Source of the DNA: Deltaproteobacteria bacterium | Lineage (GTDB): Bacteria > Desulfobacterota > GWC2-55-46 | DNA length: 64,000 nucleotides | Assembly (NCBI GenBank): GCA_016234935.1 | Contig: JACRNL010000011.1 | Coordinates: forward strand, 193,472 to 257,471 | Reading direction: 5' to 3' | Part shown: positions 9,225 to 17,840 of the stretch, one piece after another | Layout: every line of letters begins with the position of its first letter | How positions within the stretch are numbered: position 1 is the stretch's first letter | Made by a program: the position numbers and the translations under genes | Notes under the pieces: generated by a model | Seen by the model: only the letters and a program-made list of their open reading frames with translations | Told to the model about the DNA's origin: nothing | Database searches by the model: none

Positions 9225-9294
9225 AACTTTTGAAGTCATTAAATCAGGCCGTTAAGGCCTGAAAGAATGGCCGAGGAAGTTCCCCTGTTTTTTT
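9220..9294 (+). terminator. Terminator of rnpB transcript
   Basis: Left arm AGGGGAACTT at 9220-9229 pairs perfectly with AAGTTCCCCT at 9277-9286. An inner hairpin CAGGCC/GGCCTG lies at 9245-9261, and a run of seven T follows at 9288-9294. Confidence 0.8.
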
Positions 9295-9408
9295 CCGGCG
9301 CATTCGCGCCGGCCGCCACGAAAAAAATGAGATTTATGCGCTGTCAAAAAAATCCGCTTTTCCGTTTTTTTCATCAAAAAGCCGCCTTCCAAAACCAATA
9401 GATTCTTC

Positions 9409-9437
9409 TTGACAAAAAGCCGCTTCAGGAATATAGT
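9409..9437 (+). promoter_or_regulatory. Pmra promoter of the dcw cluster
   Basis: TTGACA at 9409-9414 and TATAGT at 9432-9437 with a 17-base spacer. It lies immediately upstream of the MraZ operator and 336 bases before mraZ, the expected place for the main dcw promoter. Confidence 0.8.
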
Positions 9438-9448
9438 TTGACCAGCAA

Positions 9449-9478
9449 GTGGGATAAAGTGGCATAAAGTGGGATAAA
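9449..9478 (+). promoter_or_regulatory. MraZ operator, three 10-bp direct repeats
   Basis: Three direct repeats of GTGGG-ATAAA at 10-bp spacing (9449, 9459, 9469); the middle one reads GTGGC. MraZ is known to repress its own dcw promoter by binding TGGGN repeats with five-base spacers, so this is a classic autoregulatory operator just downstream of the -10 box. Confidence 0.85.
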
Positions 9479-9772
9479 ATCCACCAAGATGGTGTATGTG
9501 TGGGATTAGCAGAAAAGGCCGTGAGGCGCTTTCCGGCGCGTGTTGTGAAGTTTTAAAGTTTTTTGGCCGCCTGCGGCGGAGCAAAGCTAAATGGTTGTAT
9601 TTAGGCTTTAGCCGTGCGCAGCACCTTTTTTTCAAAAAAGGTAAGTGCAGGGAAAGTCCATTGCGGCGCGGGGCATTTAATCACTGGCGGCAGACAGGAA
9701 ATTACAGGTTTCATTTTTCATTTGCGGGAAGATGCATCACAAAGCTGGCATTTTAATCGCGGGCGGTAAGAT
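9479..9772 (+). other. Long untranslated mraZ leader
   Basis: About 290 bases between operator and mraZ. It holds a second copy of the poly-T/poly-A palindrome (9623-9642) and another GTGTGGGATT motif near 9498. No convincing gene or known riboswitch was seen; the open frame here lacks coding character. Confidence 0.5.
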
Positions 9773-10207
9773 ATGTTCAGAGGAAGGTTTGAACATTCGA
9801 TAGACGCAAAGGGGAGGCTCAGCATCCCCTCACGCTTCAGGGAGACCCTGGGCGAGCGGTATGACTCGCGCCTCGTGATAACGGCGTATGACGGGTGTCT
9901 CCGCTCATACCCTTACGCGGAGTGGCAAAAGCTCGAAGAAAAGATAGCCGCTCTGCCTGAGTTCAAAAAAGACACGCAGTCCTTTCTGAGGTTTTTCTAT
10001 TCAAGCGCGACTGACTGCCCAATAGACAAGCTCGGCAGGATACTTATCCCGGAGATGCTGCGCGGTTACGCGAAGCTCGAAAAGGACGTGATACTCGTCG
10101 GCGCGTTCAGGGTTATAGAGATATGGAGCAAGGATGTCTGGGAGAAGGCGTTTAGCGGCGCGTCCCAGGACGAAATCGTCAATACGCTTGAGAGGCTCGG
10201 CATTTGA
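9773..10207 (+). CDS. mraZ: Transcriptional regulator MraZ
   Basis: A 144-residue protein of two SpoVT/AbrB-like MraZ domains. It begins M-F-R-G-R-F-E-H-S-I-D-A-K-G-R and has a second half with the parallel D-K-L-G-R-I-L-I-P motif. MraZ rings bind tandem TGGG repeats and repress the division and cell-wall operon; such repeats lie upstream at 9449-9478. It overlaps rsmH by four bases, as is usual for the first two dcw genes. Confidence 0.95.
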   Translation: MFRGRFEHSIDAKGRLSIPSRFRETLGERYDSRLVITAYDGCLRSYPYAEWQKLEEKIAALPEFKKDTQSFLRFFYSSATDCPIDKLGRILIPEMLRGYAKLEKDVILVGAFRVIEIWSKDVWEKAFSGASQDEIVNTLERLGI

Positions 10208-11145
10208 TGGAGTTTTCCCACCTTCCCGTAATGGCGAAGGAGGCGGTGCGTTACCTGGGACTGCGGCCCGGCGGCGTTTATGTTGACGGCACGGCCGGCG
10301 GCGGCGGCCACTTGCTGGAGATATTGAAGGCTGAAAGGGAAGCGGCCGTAATCGGCATCGACCGCGACGCAGACGCGCTGAAGGCCGCGGCAAAGGCCAT
10401 AGAAGCAGAAGGCTGCAAAGACAGGGTCACGCTCGTTAAGGGAAATTTTAGAGACATCAAGCAGACCCTTGAAAGGCTCGGCGTTAAAGAAGTAGACGGC
10501 ATCCTTCTGGACATAGGGGTTTCATCCTTTCAGTTCGACGCCCCCGAAAGGGGTTTTAGCTTCAGATTTGACTCGCGTCTCGACATGAGGATGGACCAGA
10601 CCCAAGGCCAGAGCGCGTATGACTTGGTAAACGGCCTCGATAAGCAGGAGCTGGCGCGTATCTTTAAAATCTACGGCGAGGAAAGGTTCGCGGAAAAGAT
10701 AGCGGGCGCGATAGTGAGGGTAAGAGAGACAAAGCCGGTTGAGACCACCGGGGAGTTAGCGGAGGTAGCCGCCGGGGCGGTGCCCAAAAGGTTCCACGAG
10801 AAGGGCCAGCACCCTGCGACACGCATCTTCCAGGCGCTGAGGATAGCGGTGAACGACGAGCTTGAGGGTTTGAAACAAGGGCTCAGCGGCGGGTATGCGT
10901 CGCTTAAAAGCGGCGGAAGGCTTGTCGTCATCTCGTTCCATTCGCTCGAAGACAGAATAGTGAAAGAGAACTTCAGATATTTGGCTCTGGACTGTGTCTG
11001 CCCGCCGCGCTTTCCGGCATGCGTATGCGGCAAGAAGGCCGGGGCGCGCATCCTTACGCCGCGCCCCGTGACAGCGGCGGATGATGAGATAAGGGCTAAC
11101 CCAAGGGCAAGGAGCGCGAAGCTCCGGGCAATGGAAAAATTGTAA
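10204..11145 (+). CDS. rsmH: 16S rRNA C1402 N4-methyltransferase RsmH
   Basis: Methylates N4 of C1402 in 16S rRNA using S-adenosylmethionine. The 313-residue protein has the MraW signature start H-L-P-V-M, the SAM-binding D-G-T-A-G-G-G-G-H motif near residue 30, L-L-D-I-G-V-S-S near 102 and the conserved S-F-H-S-L-E-D-R-I-V-K near 243. Length and order match the family. The ATG start overlaps the end of mraZ, implying coupled translation. A family C/A repeat block separates it from ftsL. Confidence 0.96.
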   Translation: MMEFSHLPVMAKEAVRYLGLRPGGVYVDGTAGGGGHLLEILKAEREAAVIGIDRDADALKAAAKAIEAEGCKDRVTLVKGNFRDIKQTLERLGVKEVDGILLDIGVSSFQFDAPERGFSFRFDSRLDMRMDQTQGQSAYDLVNGLDKQELARIFKIYGEERFAEKIAGAIVRVRETKPVETTGELAEVAAGAVPKRFHEKGQHPATRIFQALRIAVNDELEGLKQGLSGGYASLKSGGRLVVISFHSLEDRIVKENFRYLALDCVCPPRFPACVCGKKAGARILTPRPVTAADDEIRANPRARSAKLRAMEKL

Positions 11146-11175
11146 GGTTTGGCAGGGACGGACGCCTTGCGTCAA

Positions 11176-11373
11176 TCCCCGCACCCCTGCCCTTGCATGT
11201 TAGACTGTGCCATATTACGTAATTTTTAAATCCTTTTTTCTCCTCTCCCCTCGCGGGAGAGGGTAGGGTGAGGGGGTTCAGCCCCCTGAGGGGACTCAGC
11301 CTCTTCAAGGGGCAACTTTCACCCCCACACTACCCTCCCCCATCAAGGGGGAGGAGATAATGAAGGGGTCATC
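11176..11373 (+). repeat. Family C composite repeat with family A-like core
   Basis: A 198-bp intergenic block. It begins CCCCGCACCCCTGCCC, continues with an A+T-rich segment (ATGTTAGACTGTGCCATATT and a TAATTTTTAAAT run) and a hairpin CTCTCCCCTCGCGGGAGAG. Then come family A-like units at 11272-11312 and a second hairpin CCTCCCCCATCAAGGGGGAGG ending in AAGGGGTCATC. The same ordered parts recur at 53081-53238 and, inverted, at 43218-43375. Confidence 0.75.
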
Positions 11374-11387
11374 AGAAGGAGGCGGAC

Positions 11388-11738
11388 ATGGCTGTGACGA
11401 TAGCGAAAAGGTTTGGCATCTCCGGCGCCCTTGGCTCGCAGGAGATAAGGACGAGAAGGGACTTGAAGGACATGAACTATCTTTACACGGCGCTTGGCGT
11501 GGCCGTTGTGCTCCTTGCGGTCGTCTTCGTATATGTCTGGGCGCGCATCACCGTTACGCGCATCGGCTACGAGATATCGTCGGCCAATGCCGCGCGCTCG
11601 GCCCTCATAGAAAAGAACGGGCGTCTGCGTGTCGCGTTCGTCAAGCTCAAGGCGCCGGACAGGATAGAAAAGATCGCATCCGATGAACTAAAGCTCGTCC
11701 ATCCCAAAGGCTCTCAGATCATTACGATAAGCAGATGA
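11388..11738 (+). CDS. ftsL: Cell division protein FtsL
   Basis: A small bitopic membrane protein of 116 residues: a short basic cytoplasmic N-terminus, one transmembrane segment at about residues 31-51, then a periplasmic coiled coil (E-I-S-S-A-N-A-A-R) and a C-terminal H-P-K-G-S-Q. It bridges early and late divisome proteins and activates FtsWI. Position between rsmH and ftsI and the single-span topology identify it; sequence conservation in this family is low. AAGGAGG lies six bases upstream of the ATG. A 23-bp stretch is duplicated at the start of ftsI. Confidence 0.85.
   Translation: MAVTIAKRFGISGALGSQEIRTRRDLKDMNYLYTALGVAVVLLAVVFVYVWARITVTRIGYEISSANAARSALIEKNGRLRVAFVKLKAPDRIEKIASDELKLVHPKGSQIITISR
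11604..11626 (+). repeat. 23-bp direct repeat shared by ftsL and ftsI, copy 1
   Basis: Identical to 11750-11772. Read in the same frame in both genes as L-I-E-K-N-G-R-L. It lies in the periplasmic coiled coil of FtsL. Confidence 0.8.
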
Positions 11739-13723
11739 AGAAGGCGGCGCTCATAGAAAAGAACGGGCGTCTTCGCATATACATCCTCCTTGCGGTATTC
11801 GCCGTCTTCTTCGCGGTGATAGCCTTCAGGGCCTTTCAACTGCAGGCCCTTGAAGGCGGCAAGCTCGGGCGGATGGCGGCAAACCAGCACAACCGCACCG
11901 TCAGCGTTCCGTCAAGGCGCGGCGAGATATTCGACAGGAATTTGAAAGAGCTTGCCGTGAGCCTCGACGTTGACTCCGTCTACGCCGAGCCGGGCAGGAT
12001 AGAATCGCCGAAGGCCGCCTCAAGGGCGCTTGCGCCTGTGCTTTCGATGGACGCCCGTGAGATAGAAAGAAGGCTTGGTTCCGGCAGGGGCTTTGTCTGG
12101 CTAAAGAGGCAGATAGACCTCGGTGACGACCAGAGGAGGAAGGTGGCCGCTATAGAGGGTGTAGGGATAACAAAAGAGGCGAGGCGTTTTTACCCCAACC
12201 GCCAGCTCGCGTCCAACCTTATAGGCTTTATCGGCAAGGACTCGGGCGGACTTGAGGGCATTGAGCTTTATTATGACAATTTTTTAAAAGGGGTCTCCTA
12301 CCGTCTGACCGGTGAAAGGGACGCGGCGGGAAAGACGCTGATGTATGAGGATGTAAACAAACAGGCTTCCATCCGCGGCATGGAGATAGAGCTAACCATT
12401 GACAAAACCATCCAATATATAGCCGAGAAGTCCCTTGCCAGGGCGGTTGAGGCCTACGGCGCAAAGGGCGGCTCGGCCATCGTAATGAACCCTTCCACCG
12501 GCGAACTGCTCGCCATGGCCACTCTGCCTACCTACGACCCGAATAACTTCAACTCCTTCATGCCGCGGGAGTGGAGGAACAGGGCCGTCACCGATGCCTT
12601 TGAGCCCGGCTCGGTGGTAAAGCTTTTTCTCATATCGGCCGCGCTTGAAGAAAATGCAACGAGGCCTGAGGAGATCTTCTTTTGCGAGAACGGCAGCTAC
12701 CGCGTGGCAGACAGGACATTCCACGACGTGGAAAAATACGGGTGGCTGACCACGTCGCAGATAATGAAATATTCAAGCAACATCGGCGCGGCCAAGATAG
12801 GCGAGAGGCTCGGCAAACAGCGCCTGCACAGATACCTTAAATCCTTCGGTTTTGGTGAAAAGACGGGAGTCGACCTGCCGGGTGAATCAGCCGGCTCCTT
12901 CATGAACTACAAAAAGTGGTCCGGCGTGACGATTGACACCGTATCCTTCGGCCAGGGCATCTCAGCCACCGGCATACAGCTTGTGACCGCGCTTTCCGCC
13001 GTTGCAAACGGCGGGTTCGTCATGAAGCCGTATGTCGTCAGGAGGGTGGCGGACTCCAAGGGCGCCGTGGTGGCCGAGACGAACCCGTCCATCGTGAGGC
13101 GGGTCATCTCCGAAAAGACCGCAAGGAAGATGACGGAGCTTCTCATCGGCGTTACCGATAGCGGCGGCACCGGCACGAGAGCGGCGCTGGACGGCTTTGA
13201 GGTCGCCGGAAAGACGGGCACCGCGCAGAAGGCAGACCTTAAAAAAGGCGGCTATCACGAAAGCGCGCATGTCGCCACGTTCATGGGATTTGTCCCCGCG
13301 CGCGACCCGAAGCTCGCGATATTGGTCATGATCGACGAGCCTAAAAAAGAGCATCACGGAGGCGTCGTGTCCGCGCCCGTGTTCAAGGAGATAGCGTCGG
13401 AGAGCCTTTCCTATATGGGCGTATATCCGGAGGGTCCAGGCGGGGCGAAGACCTCGATGGTTCAATACGTGAGCGCGGTCAGCCAATCCCCGCTTCAGGC
13501 GCGCGAGGGCGGGCGCGGCGCATACGCCGGGACGAAAGAGGATGATGCGGCTGTCGGAGGCGTGCCGGACTTCACCGGCAAAACGGTGAGAAGCGTTCTA
13601 AACGCCGCAAAAGAGAGGTCGCTGGAGGTAAGCATAATCGGCAGCGGAAGGGCGGTCGCGCAGAGGCCGTCGCCGGGCAGAGGCGTGCCCCGGAATATTC
13701 CGGTAGTCGTCTGGTTTCAATAG
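11735..13723 (+). CDS. ftsI: Penicillin-binding protein FtsI (PBP3) with PASTA domain
   Basis: Septal peptidoglycan transpeptidase, 662 residues. A transmembrane helix spans about residues 15-35 and a PBP dimerisation domain follows (S-R-R-G-E-I-F-D-R-N near 61). The transpeptidase domain has the catalytic S-V-V-K near 290, S-S-N near 345 and K-T-G-T near 490. A C-terminal PASTA domain (V-P-D-F-T-G-K-T-V) begins near 609. The ATG overlaps the ftsL stop as ATGA. The linker between transpeptidase and PASTA carries a translated family F repeat, and residues 5-12 repeat an FtsL sequence. Confidence 0.95.
   Translation: MKKAALIEKNGRLRIYILLAVFAVFFAVIAFRAFQLQALEGGKLGRMAANQHNRTVSVPSRRGEIFDRNLKELAVSLDVDSVYAEPGRIESPKAASRALAPVLSMDAREIERRLGSGRGFVWLKRQIDLGDDQRRKVAAIEGVGITKEARRFYPNRQLASNLIGFIGKDSGGLEGIELYYDNFLKGVSYRLTGERDAAGKTLMYEDVNKQASIRGMEIELTIDKTIQYIAEKSLARAVEAYGAKGGSAIVMNPSTGELLAMATLPTYDPNNFNSFMPREWRNRAVTDAFEPGSVVKLFLISAALEENATRPEEIFFCENGSYRVADRTFHDVEKYGWLTTSQIMKYSSNIGAAKIGERLGKQRLHRYLKSFGFGEKTGVDLPGESAGSFMNYKKWSGVTIDTVSFGQGISATGIQLVTALSAVANGGFVMKPYVVRRVADSKGAVVAETNPSIVRRVISEKTARKMTELLIGVTDSGGTGTRAALDGFEVAGKTGTAQKADLKKGGYHESAHVATFMGFVPARDPKLAILVMIDEPKKEHHGGVVSAPVFKEIASESLSYMGVYPEGPGGAKTSMVQYVSAVSQSPLQAREGGRGAYAGTKEDDAAVGGVPDFTGKTVRSVLNAAKERSLEVSIIGSGRAVAQRPSPGRGVPRNIPVVVWFQ
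11750..11772 (+). repeat. 23-bp direct repeat shared by ftsL and ftsI, copy 2
   Basis: Identical to 11604-11626, 146 bases apart. It encodes the cytoplasmic N-terminal residues of FtsI just before its transmembrane helix. Confidence 0.8.
13488..13512 (+). repeat. Family F repeat, translated in FtsI linker
   Basis: CCCCGCTTCAGGC followed by GCGCGAGGGCGG. The reverse complement of 375-415 matches it closely. It is read as P-L-Q-A-R-E-G-G-R at about residues 585-593, between the transpeptidase and PASTA domains. Confidence 0.6.
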
Positions 13724-13799
13724 CAATACTACTGCCTGTTGTGAGATAATATATTGTTAAAATCTCAGGCCCTGATGGAGGGCTAGGACAGGGTTCGGC

Positions 13800-15320
13800 A
13801 TGAGGTTGACATCTCTTATAAACGGGCTGGCTTGCGACGCCGCGGCGATGCCGGACGTAGAGGTGGCGTCAATTGTCTATGATTCGAGAAAGTCTGCCGG
13901 CGGCGCCATGTTCGCCGCCCTTCCCGGAGAGCACGCCGACGGAAGCGACTTCATAAAAGACGCCGTCCGGCGCGGCGCATCATGCGTCCTTGTGCGTAAG
14001 GCCGTTGAGGGTCTGGGAGTGCCGCAGGTGGTGGTTGCCGACGTCCGGGAGACAATGGCCCTGCTCTCGGCCCGCATCTGCGGCGAGCCGTCAAGGCGGA
14101 TGAAGCTCGCAGGGATAACGGGCACGAACGGCAAGACAACGACGACATATCTTCTGGAGTCTATCTTCAGGCAGGCCGGTCTGACATCCGGCGTAATCGG
14201 CACTGTGAATTACAGGTACGCGGGCAAGGTTGTGGAGGCGCCGCATACGACCCCCGAGGCCCCGGACCTTCAAAGGCTCCTTAAAGATATGCTGGACGCC
14301 GGCGTTACGCACGCGGCAATGGAAGTCTCCTCGCACGCGCTGGCGCAAAAAAGGGTTTTAGCGACGTTCTTCGACGCGGCGGTCTTTACAAACATTACGC
14401 ACGAGCACCTTGATTACCATAAAGACATGGAGGAATACTTCCGGTGCAAGTCGATCCTTTTCAGGGGGCATCTGAAGGACGGAGGCGCGGCGGTTGTAAA
14501 TATAGACGATATCTGGGGCAGAAGGCTTGCAGGGGACCTGCATCCCGTCCTGACCTTCTCCCTTGGCCCCGGGGCGTCGATATGGCCGGAGGAATACCGG
14601 TTCGACGGCGACGGGATAAACGCGAAGATACAAACGCCCGCGGGCCTTGTCACGGTATCGTCAAGCCTCGCTGGAGAATACAACCTCTGTAACATCCTCG
14701 GCGCGGCGGGCGCGGCGCTTGCGCTGGGCATGAAGCCTGCGGAGATAGAAAACGGAATAAACGCGCTAAGGCGCGTGCCCGGGCGCCTCGACAGGATAGG
14801 GTGCGTTGGCAGGGATAAAAGGTTTGCCGCATACGTTGATTACGCGCACACGGGGGACGCCCTTGAAAGGGTGCTCGAAGCGTTAAAGGGCATGACCATG
14901 GGCAGGGGGGGCAGGGTAATAACCGTCTTCGGATGCGGCGGCAACAGGGACAGGCTTAAAAGGCCGCAGATGGGAGGAATATCGGCAAGGCTTTCGGACT
15001 TTACGATAATAACGTCCGACAACCCCCGTGACGAAGACCCTCTTGACATCATTATGGAAATAGAATCCGGCATGGGGGCGGCAAGATGCTTCAAGGCTGA
15101 AGATAAACCGGCGGCCGGGGGCTACATGCTGATTCCGGACAGGCGCGATGCCATAAGAAGGGCCGTGGCAATGGCCGGGAATAACGACGTCATACTCGTG
15201 GCCGGCAAGGGGCACGAGGATTACCAGATTATTGGCGGCGTGAAGACGCCATTCAGCGACATGGAAGAGTTAAGGGAAGCGATAAAGGAATTCTACGGAG
15301 AAGAAGGAGTATCAGGATGA
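13800..15320 (+). CDS. murE: UDP-MurNAc-tripeptide synthetase MurE (meso-DAP type)
   Basis: Adds the third residue to UDP-MurNAc-L-Ala-D-Glu in the cytoplasm. Of 506 residues, the ATP-binding G-I-T-G-T-N-G-K-T-T-T lies near residue 108 and the Mur ligase central and C-terminal domains follow. The substrate-selecting motif D-N-P-R (near 405) is the one known to specify meso-diaminopimelate rather than lysine, so the wall is predicted to be DAP-type. The ATG at 13800 follows a purine-rich AGGACAGGG. It overlaps murF by four bases. Confidence 0.95.
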   Translation: MRLTSLINGLACDAAAMPDVEVASIVYDSRKSAGGAMFAALPGEHADGSDFIKDAVRRGASCVLVRKAVEGLGVPQVVVADVRETMALLSARICGEPSRRMKLAGITGTNGKTTTTYLLESIFRQAGLTSGVIGTVNYRYAGKVVEAPHTTPEAPDLQRLLKDMLDAGVTHAAMEVSSHALAQKRVLATFFDAAVFTNITHEHLDYHKDMEEYFRCKSILFRGHLKDGGAAVVNIDDIWGRRLAGDLHPVLTFSLGPGASIWPEEYRFDGDGINAKIQTPAGLVTVSSSLAGEYNLCNILGAAGAALALGMKPAEIENGINALRRVPGRLDRIGCVGRDKRFAAYVDYAHTGDALERVLEALKGMTMGRGGRVITVFGCGGNRDRLKRPQMGGISARLSDFTIITSDNPRDEDPLDIIMEIESGMGAARCFKAEDKPAAGGYMLIPDRRDAIRRAVAMAGNNDVILVAGKGHEDYQIIGGVKTPFSDMEELREAIKEFYGEEGVSG

Positions 15321-16690
15321 AGATAGCGGATCTGGTCAGCGCAACGGGCGCGTCGCTTAAGCACGGCGCTGGGAGCATCGAGTTCACGGGGGTGTCCACC
15401 GATACGAGGACTATAAAAAAAGGCGAGGTGTTTTTCGCGCTTAAGGGGCCGAACTTCGACGGACATGCCTTTATCAAGGATGCGTATCAAAAGGGCGCGA
15501 TAGGGGCCGTTGTGGAGCTGATCCCGTCGCTTGACCCGTCGCGCGCGTACAACGTAATGGTCGTGCGGGACACGCTGCGCGCCCTTGGACACTTCGCGGC
15601 GCACGTCAGAGGGCAGTACAAGATACCCCTTGTCGCCGTCGCCGGAAGCGCCGGCAAGACCACGACCAAGGAGATGATAGCGGCCATACTTCAGCGGTCC
15701 AGGCCGGTCTTGAAGAGCGAGGGCAACATGAATAATCTCGTGGGCGTGCCCAAGACGCTTTTTAAGCTTAATCATACGCATAAGGCCGTAGTGCTTGAAC
15801 TCGGCATAAGCGAGCCGCGCGAGATGGAACGGCTCGGATACATATGCAAGCCCGACGTGGCCCTCATTACGAACATTGGCAGGGGGCATTTGCTCTCGCT
15901 TGGCTCGCTCGAAGGCGTGGCAAGGGAAAAGGCGCAGATATTCGAGTTCCTCGCGGAAAACGGGGTGAAGGTGGTAAACCTGGACGACCCGTGGACCGTG
16001 AAGATAGCGTCCGTCATGAAGCCCGAGGCCGCCAAGGTCACCTTCAGCCTCAGGGAGAAGGCCGACGTGACGGTCTTGGAGATGAAGGCGGGTTTTGACG
16101 GCATAGACGTCGTGTTCGGCGTGCGCGGTCAAAGCGTCCCGGTGCGGCTCGGAGGCCCCGCCGTCTGCAACGCTGCCAACGCGGCCGCGGCCATAGCGGC
16201 CGTCTTGTCCCTTGACGTCAAGACCGCGGACATGCAGTCCGCGCTCAATTCATTTGTCCCCGTGCACGGACGCATGGAGGTGTTAAAAGCGGGCGGCCTC
16301 ACCGTGCTTGACGACACGTATAACGCGAACCCGGAATCAATGGCCGCCGCCCTTGATACCCTTAAGGCCGCAAGCGGCAGGAAGATAGCCGTTCTCGGAG
16401 ACATGCTTGAGCTCGGCGGCGCTTCGATGGAAGCGCACAGGGAGATAGGCAAACTGGCCGCCGGCTGCGGCGTTGATGCGCTGATAACCGTCGGAGAGAT
16501 GTCAAAGGCCGTTGCCGAAAGCGCGGTGGCGGCCGGGCTGAAGGCGGCCTCGGTCCATGCGCTGGCGAATAAGGCCGATGCCATAGGCGCGCTTAAACTC
16601 ATCGTCAAAGAGGGCGATTGCGTCCTCGTGAAAGGCTCAAGGGCCGTCGGTCTTGAAGCGGTCGTTGAGAGTTTAAAGGCGAAGGAATAA
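15317..16690 (+). CDS. murF: UDP-MurNAc-tripeptide:D-Ala-D-Ala ligase MurF
   Basis: Completes the cytoplasmic pentapeptide precursor by adding D-Ala-D-Ala. The 457-residue protein has the MurF N-terminal domain (T-D-T-R-T-I-K-K-G-E near residue 28), P-loop V-A-G-S-A-G-K-T-T-T-K near 110, and the conserved N-A-N-P-E-S-M near 336. The start overlaps the murE stop (ATGA), indicating coupled translation. The D-Ala-D-Ala substrate is supplied by the Ddl encoded at 23961-24884. Confidence 0.95.
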   Translation: MKIADLVSATGASLKHGAGSIEFTGVSTDTRTIKKGEVFFALKGPNFDGHAFIKDAYQKGAIGAVVELIPSLDPSRAYNVMVVRDTLRALGHFAAHVRGQYKIPLVAVAGSAGKTTTKEMIAAILQRSRPVLKSEGNMNNLVGVPKTLFKLNHTHKAVVLELGISEPREMERLGYICKPDVALITNIGRGHLLSLGSLEGVAREKAQIFEFLAENGVKVVNLDDPWTVKIASVMKPEAAKVTFSLREKADVTVLEMKAGFDGIDVVFGVRGQSVPVRLGGPAVCNAANAAAAIAAVLSLDVKTADMQSALNSFVPVHGRMEVLKAGGLTVLDDTYNANPESMAAALDTLKAASGRKIAVLGDMLELGGASMEAHREIGKLAAGCGVDALITVGEMSKAVAESAVAAGLKAASVHALANKADAIGALKLIVKEGDCVLVKGSRAVGLEAVVESLKAKE

Positions 16691-16691
16691 A

Positions 16692-16756
16692 GAAGGGGTC
16701 ATCACCCCCACCCTGCCCTCCCCCATCAAGGGGGAGGAGATAAGGAAGGGGTCATA
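16692..16756 (+). repeat. Family C repeat between murF and mraY
   Basis: A 65-bp copy: AAGGGGTCATCACCCCCACC, then hairpin CCTCCCCCATCAAGGGGGAGG, then AGATAAGGAAGGGGTCAT. The GGGGTCAT sequence occurs at both ends. It lies wholly between genes and ends ten bases before the mraY start. Confidence 0.75.
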
Positions 16757-16766
16757 AAAGGAACGA

Positions 16767-17840
16767 ATGCTCTACTATTTTTTATATCCGCTCGTTAAGT
16801 ATCATACGGTATTTAACGTATTTCAATACATAACCTTCAGGACGATATATGCCGCGGTCACGGCGTTGGCGCTCTCGTTCATCATCGGCCCGTATATCAT
16901 AGAAAGGCTCAAGGCCCTTAATGTGGGAGAGGTCGTCAGGACGGACGGCCCGCCTAACCACTTCAGCAAGGCGGGCACCCCCACGATGGGCGGCGCGATA
17001 ATACTTCTCGTCGTGGTGTTGTCCGTGCTTTTGTGGGGCAACCTCGCCAACCCTTATGTGTGGGTTTTGACATTAGTTACCGTGGGCATGGGGTTTATAG
17101 GCTTTCTTGATGATTACAGCAAGGTGGTCAAGAAGAAAAAGGGCGGCATGAGGGCGTCGACGAAGTTCGTCTCGCAGATAGCCGTCGCGCTCATAGCCGT
17201 GGTCTTTCTCTACCACTCCGGGTTTGACACGGTCGTCACCATTCCGTTTTTGAAGGAGGTCAAGATAAACCTCCACGGGTTTTACATACCTTTCGCGGTG
17301 CTTGTCATCGTGGGCGCGTCCAATGCCGTGAACCTGACGGACGGCCTTGACGGGCTTGCCATAGGGCCGATGATAATCTCCTCGGCCACGTATATGCTTC
17401 TGGCGTATCTGGTCGGGCATGTGAAGATAGCGAGCTACCTGCACGTCATGTTCGTGCCCATGGCCGGAGAACTCGCGGTCTTCGCGGGCGCGATGGTCGG
17501 GGCGAGCCTTGGCTTTCTCTGGTTCAACACCTATCCGGCGCAGGTCTTTATGGGCGACGTCGGGTCTTTGTCCCTTGGCGGCGCGCTCGGCACGCTGGCG
17601 GTCATCACGAAACAGGAGGCGCTGCTTCTGCTTGTCGGCGGCATCTTCGTGGTCGAGGCCCTTTCGGTTATTTTTCAGGTGGGGTCTTTCAAGCTCACGG
17701 GCAAAAGGATGTTCGCCATGGCGCCGATACACCATCATTATGAACTCAAGGGCTGGCCTGAGCCGAAGATAATCGTCAGGTTCTGGATCATCTCGATAAT
17801 CCTCGCGCTAATAGCCATAAGCACGCTTAAGATCAGATGA
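16767..17840 (+). CDS. mraY: Phospho-MurNAc-pentapeptide transferase MraY
   Basis: Transfers phospho-MurNAc-pentapeptide to undecaprenyl phosphate at the inner membrane, forming lipid I. The 357-residue protein has about ten hydrophobic segments, the catalytic F-L-D-D-Y motif near residue 114, N-L-T-D-G-L-D-G near 190 and the C-terminal A-P-I-H-H-H-Y-E. Length matches the family (about 360). Its stop overlaps the murD start. Confidence 0.96.
   Translation: MLYYFLYPLVKYHTVFNVFQYITFRTIYAAVTALALSFIIGPYIIERLKALNVGEVVRTDGPPNHFSKAGTPTMGGAIILLVVVLSVLLWGNLANPYVWVLTLVTVGMGFIGFLDDYSKVVKKKKGGMRASTKFVSQIAVALIAVVFLYHSGFDTVVTIPFLKEVKINLHGFYIPFAVLVIVGASNAVNLTDGLDGLAIGPMIISSATYMLLAYLVGHVKIASYLHVMFVPMAGELAVFAGAMVGASLGFLWFNTYPAQVFMGDVGSLSLGGALGTLAVITKQEALLLLVGGIFVVEALSVIFQVGSFKLTGKRMFAMAPIHHHYELKGWPEPKIIVRFWIISIILALIAISTLKIR

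Noticed and set aside
9496-9756. 86-codon frame in the mraZ leader
   Set aside because: Composition and content look non-coding; it includes the poly-T/poly-A palindrome and has no ribosome-binding site.
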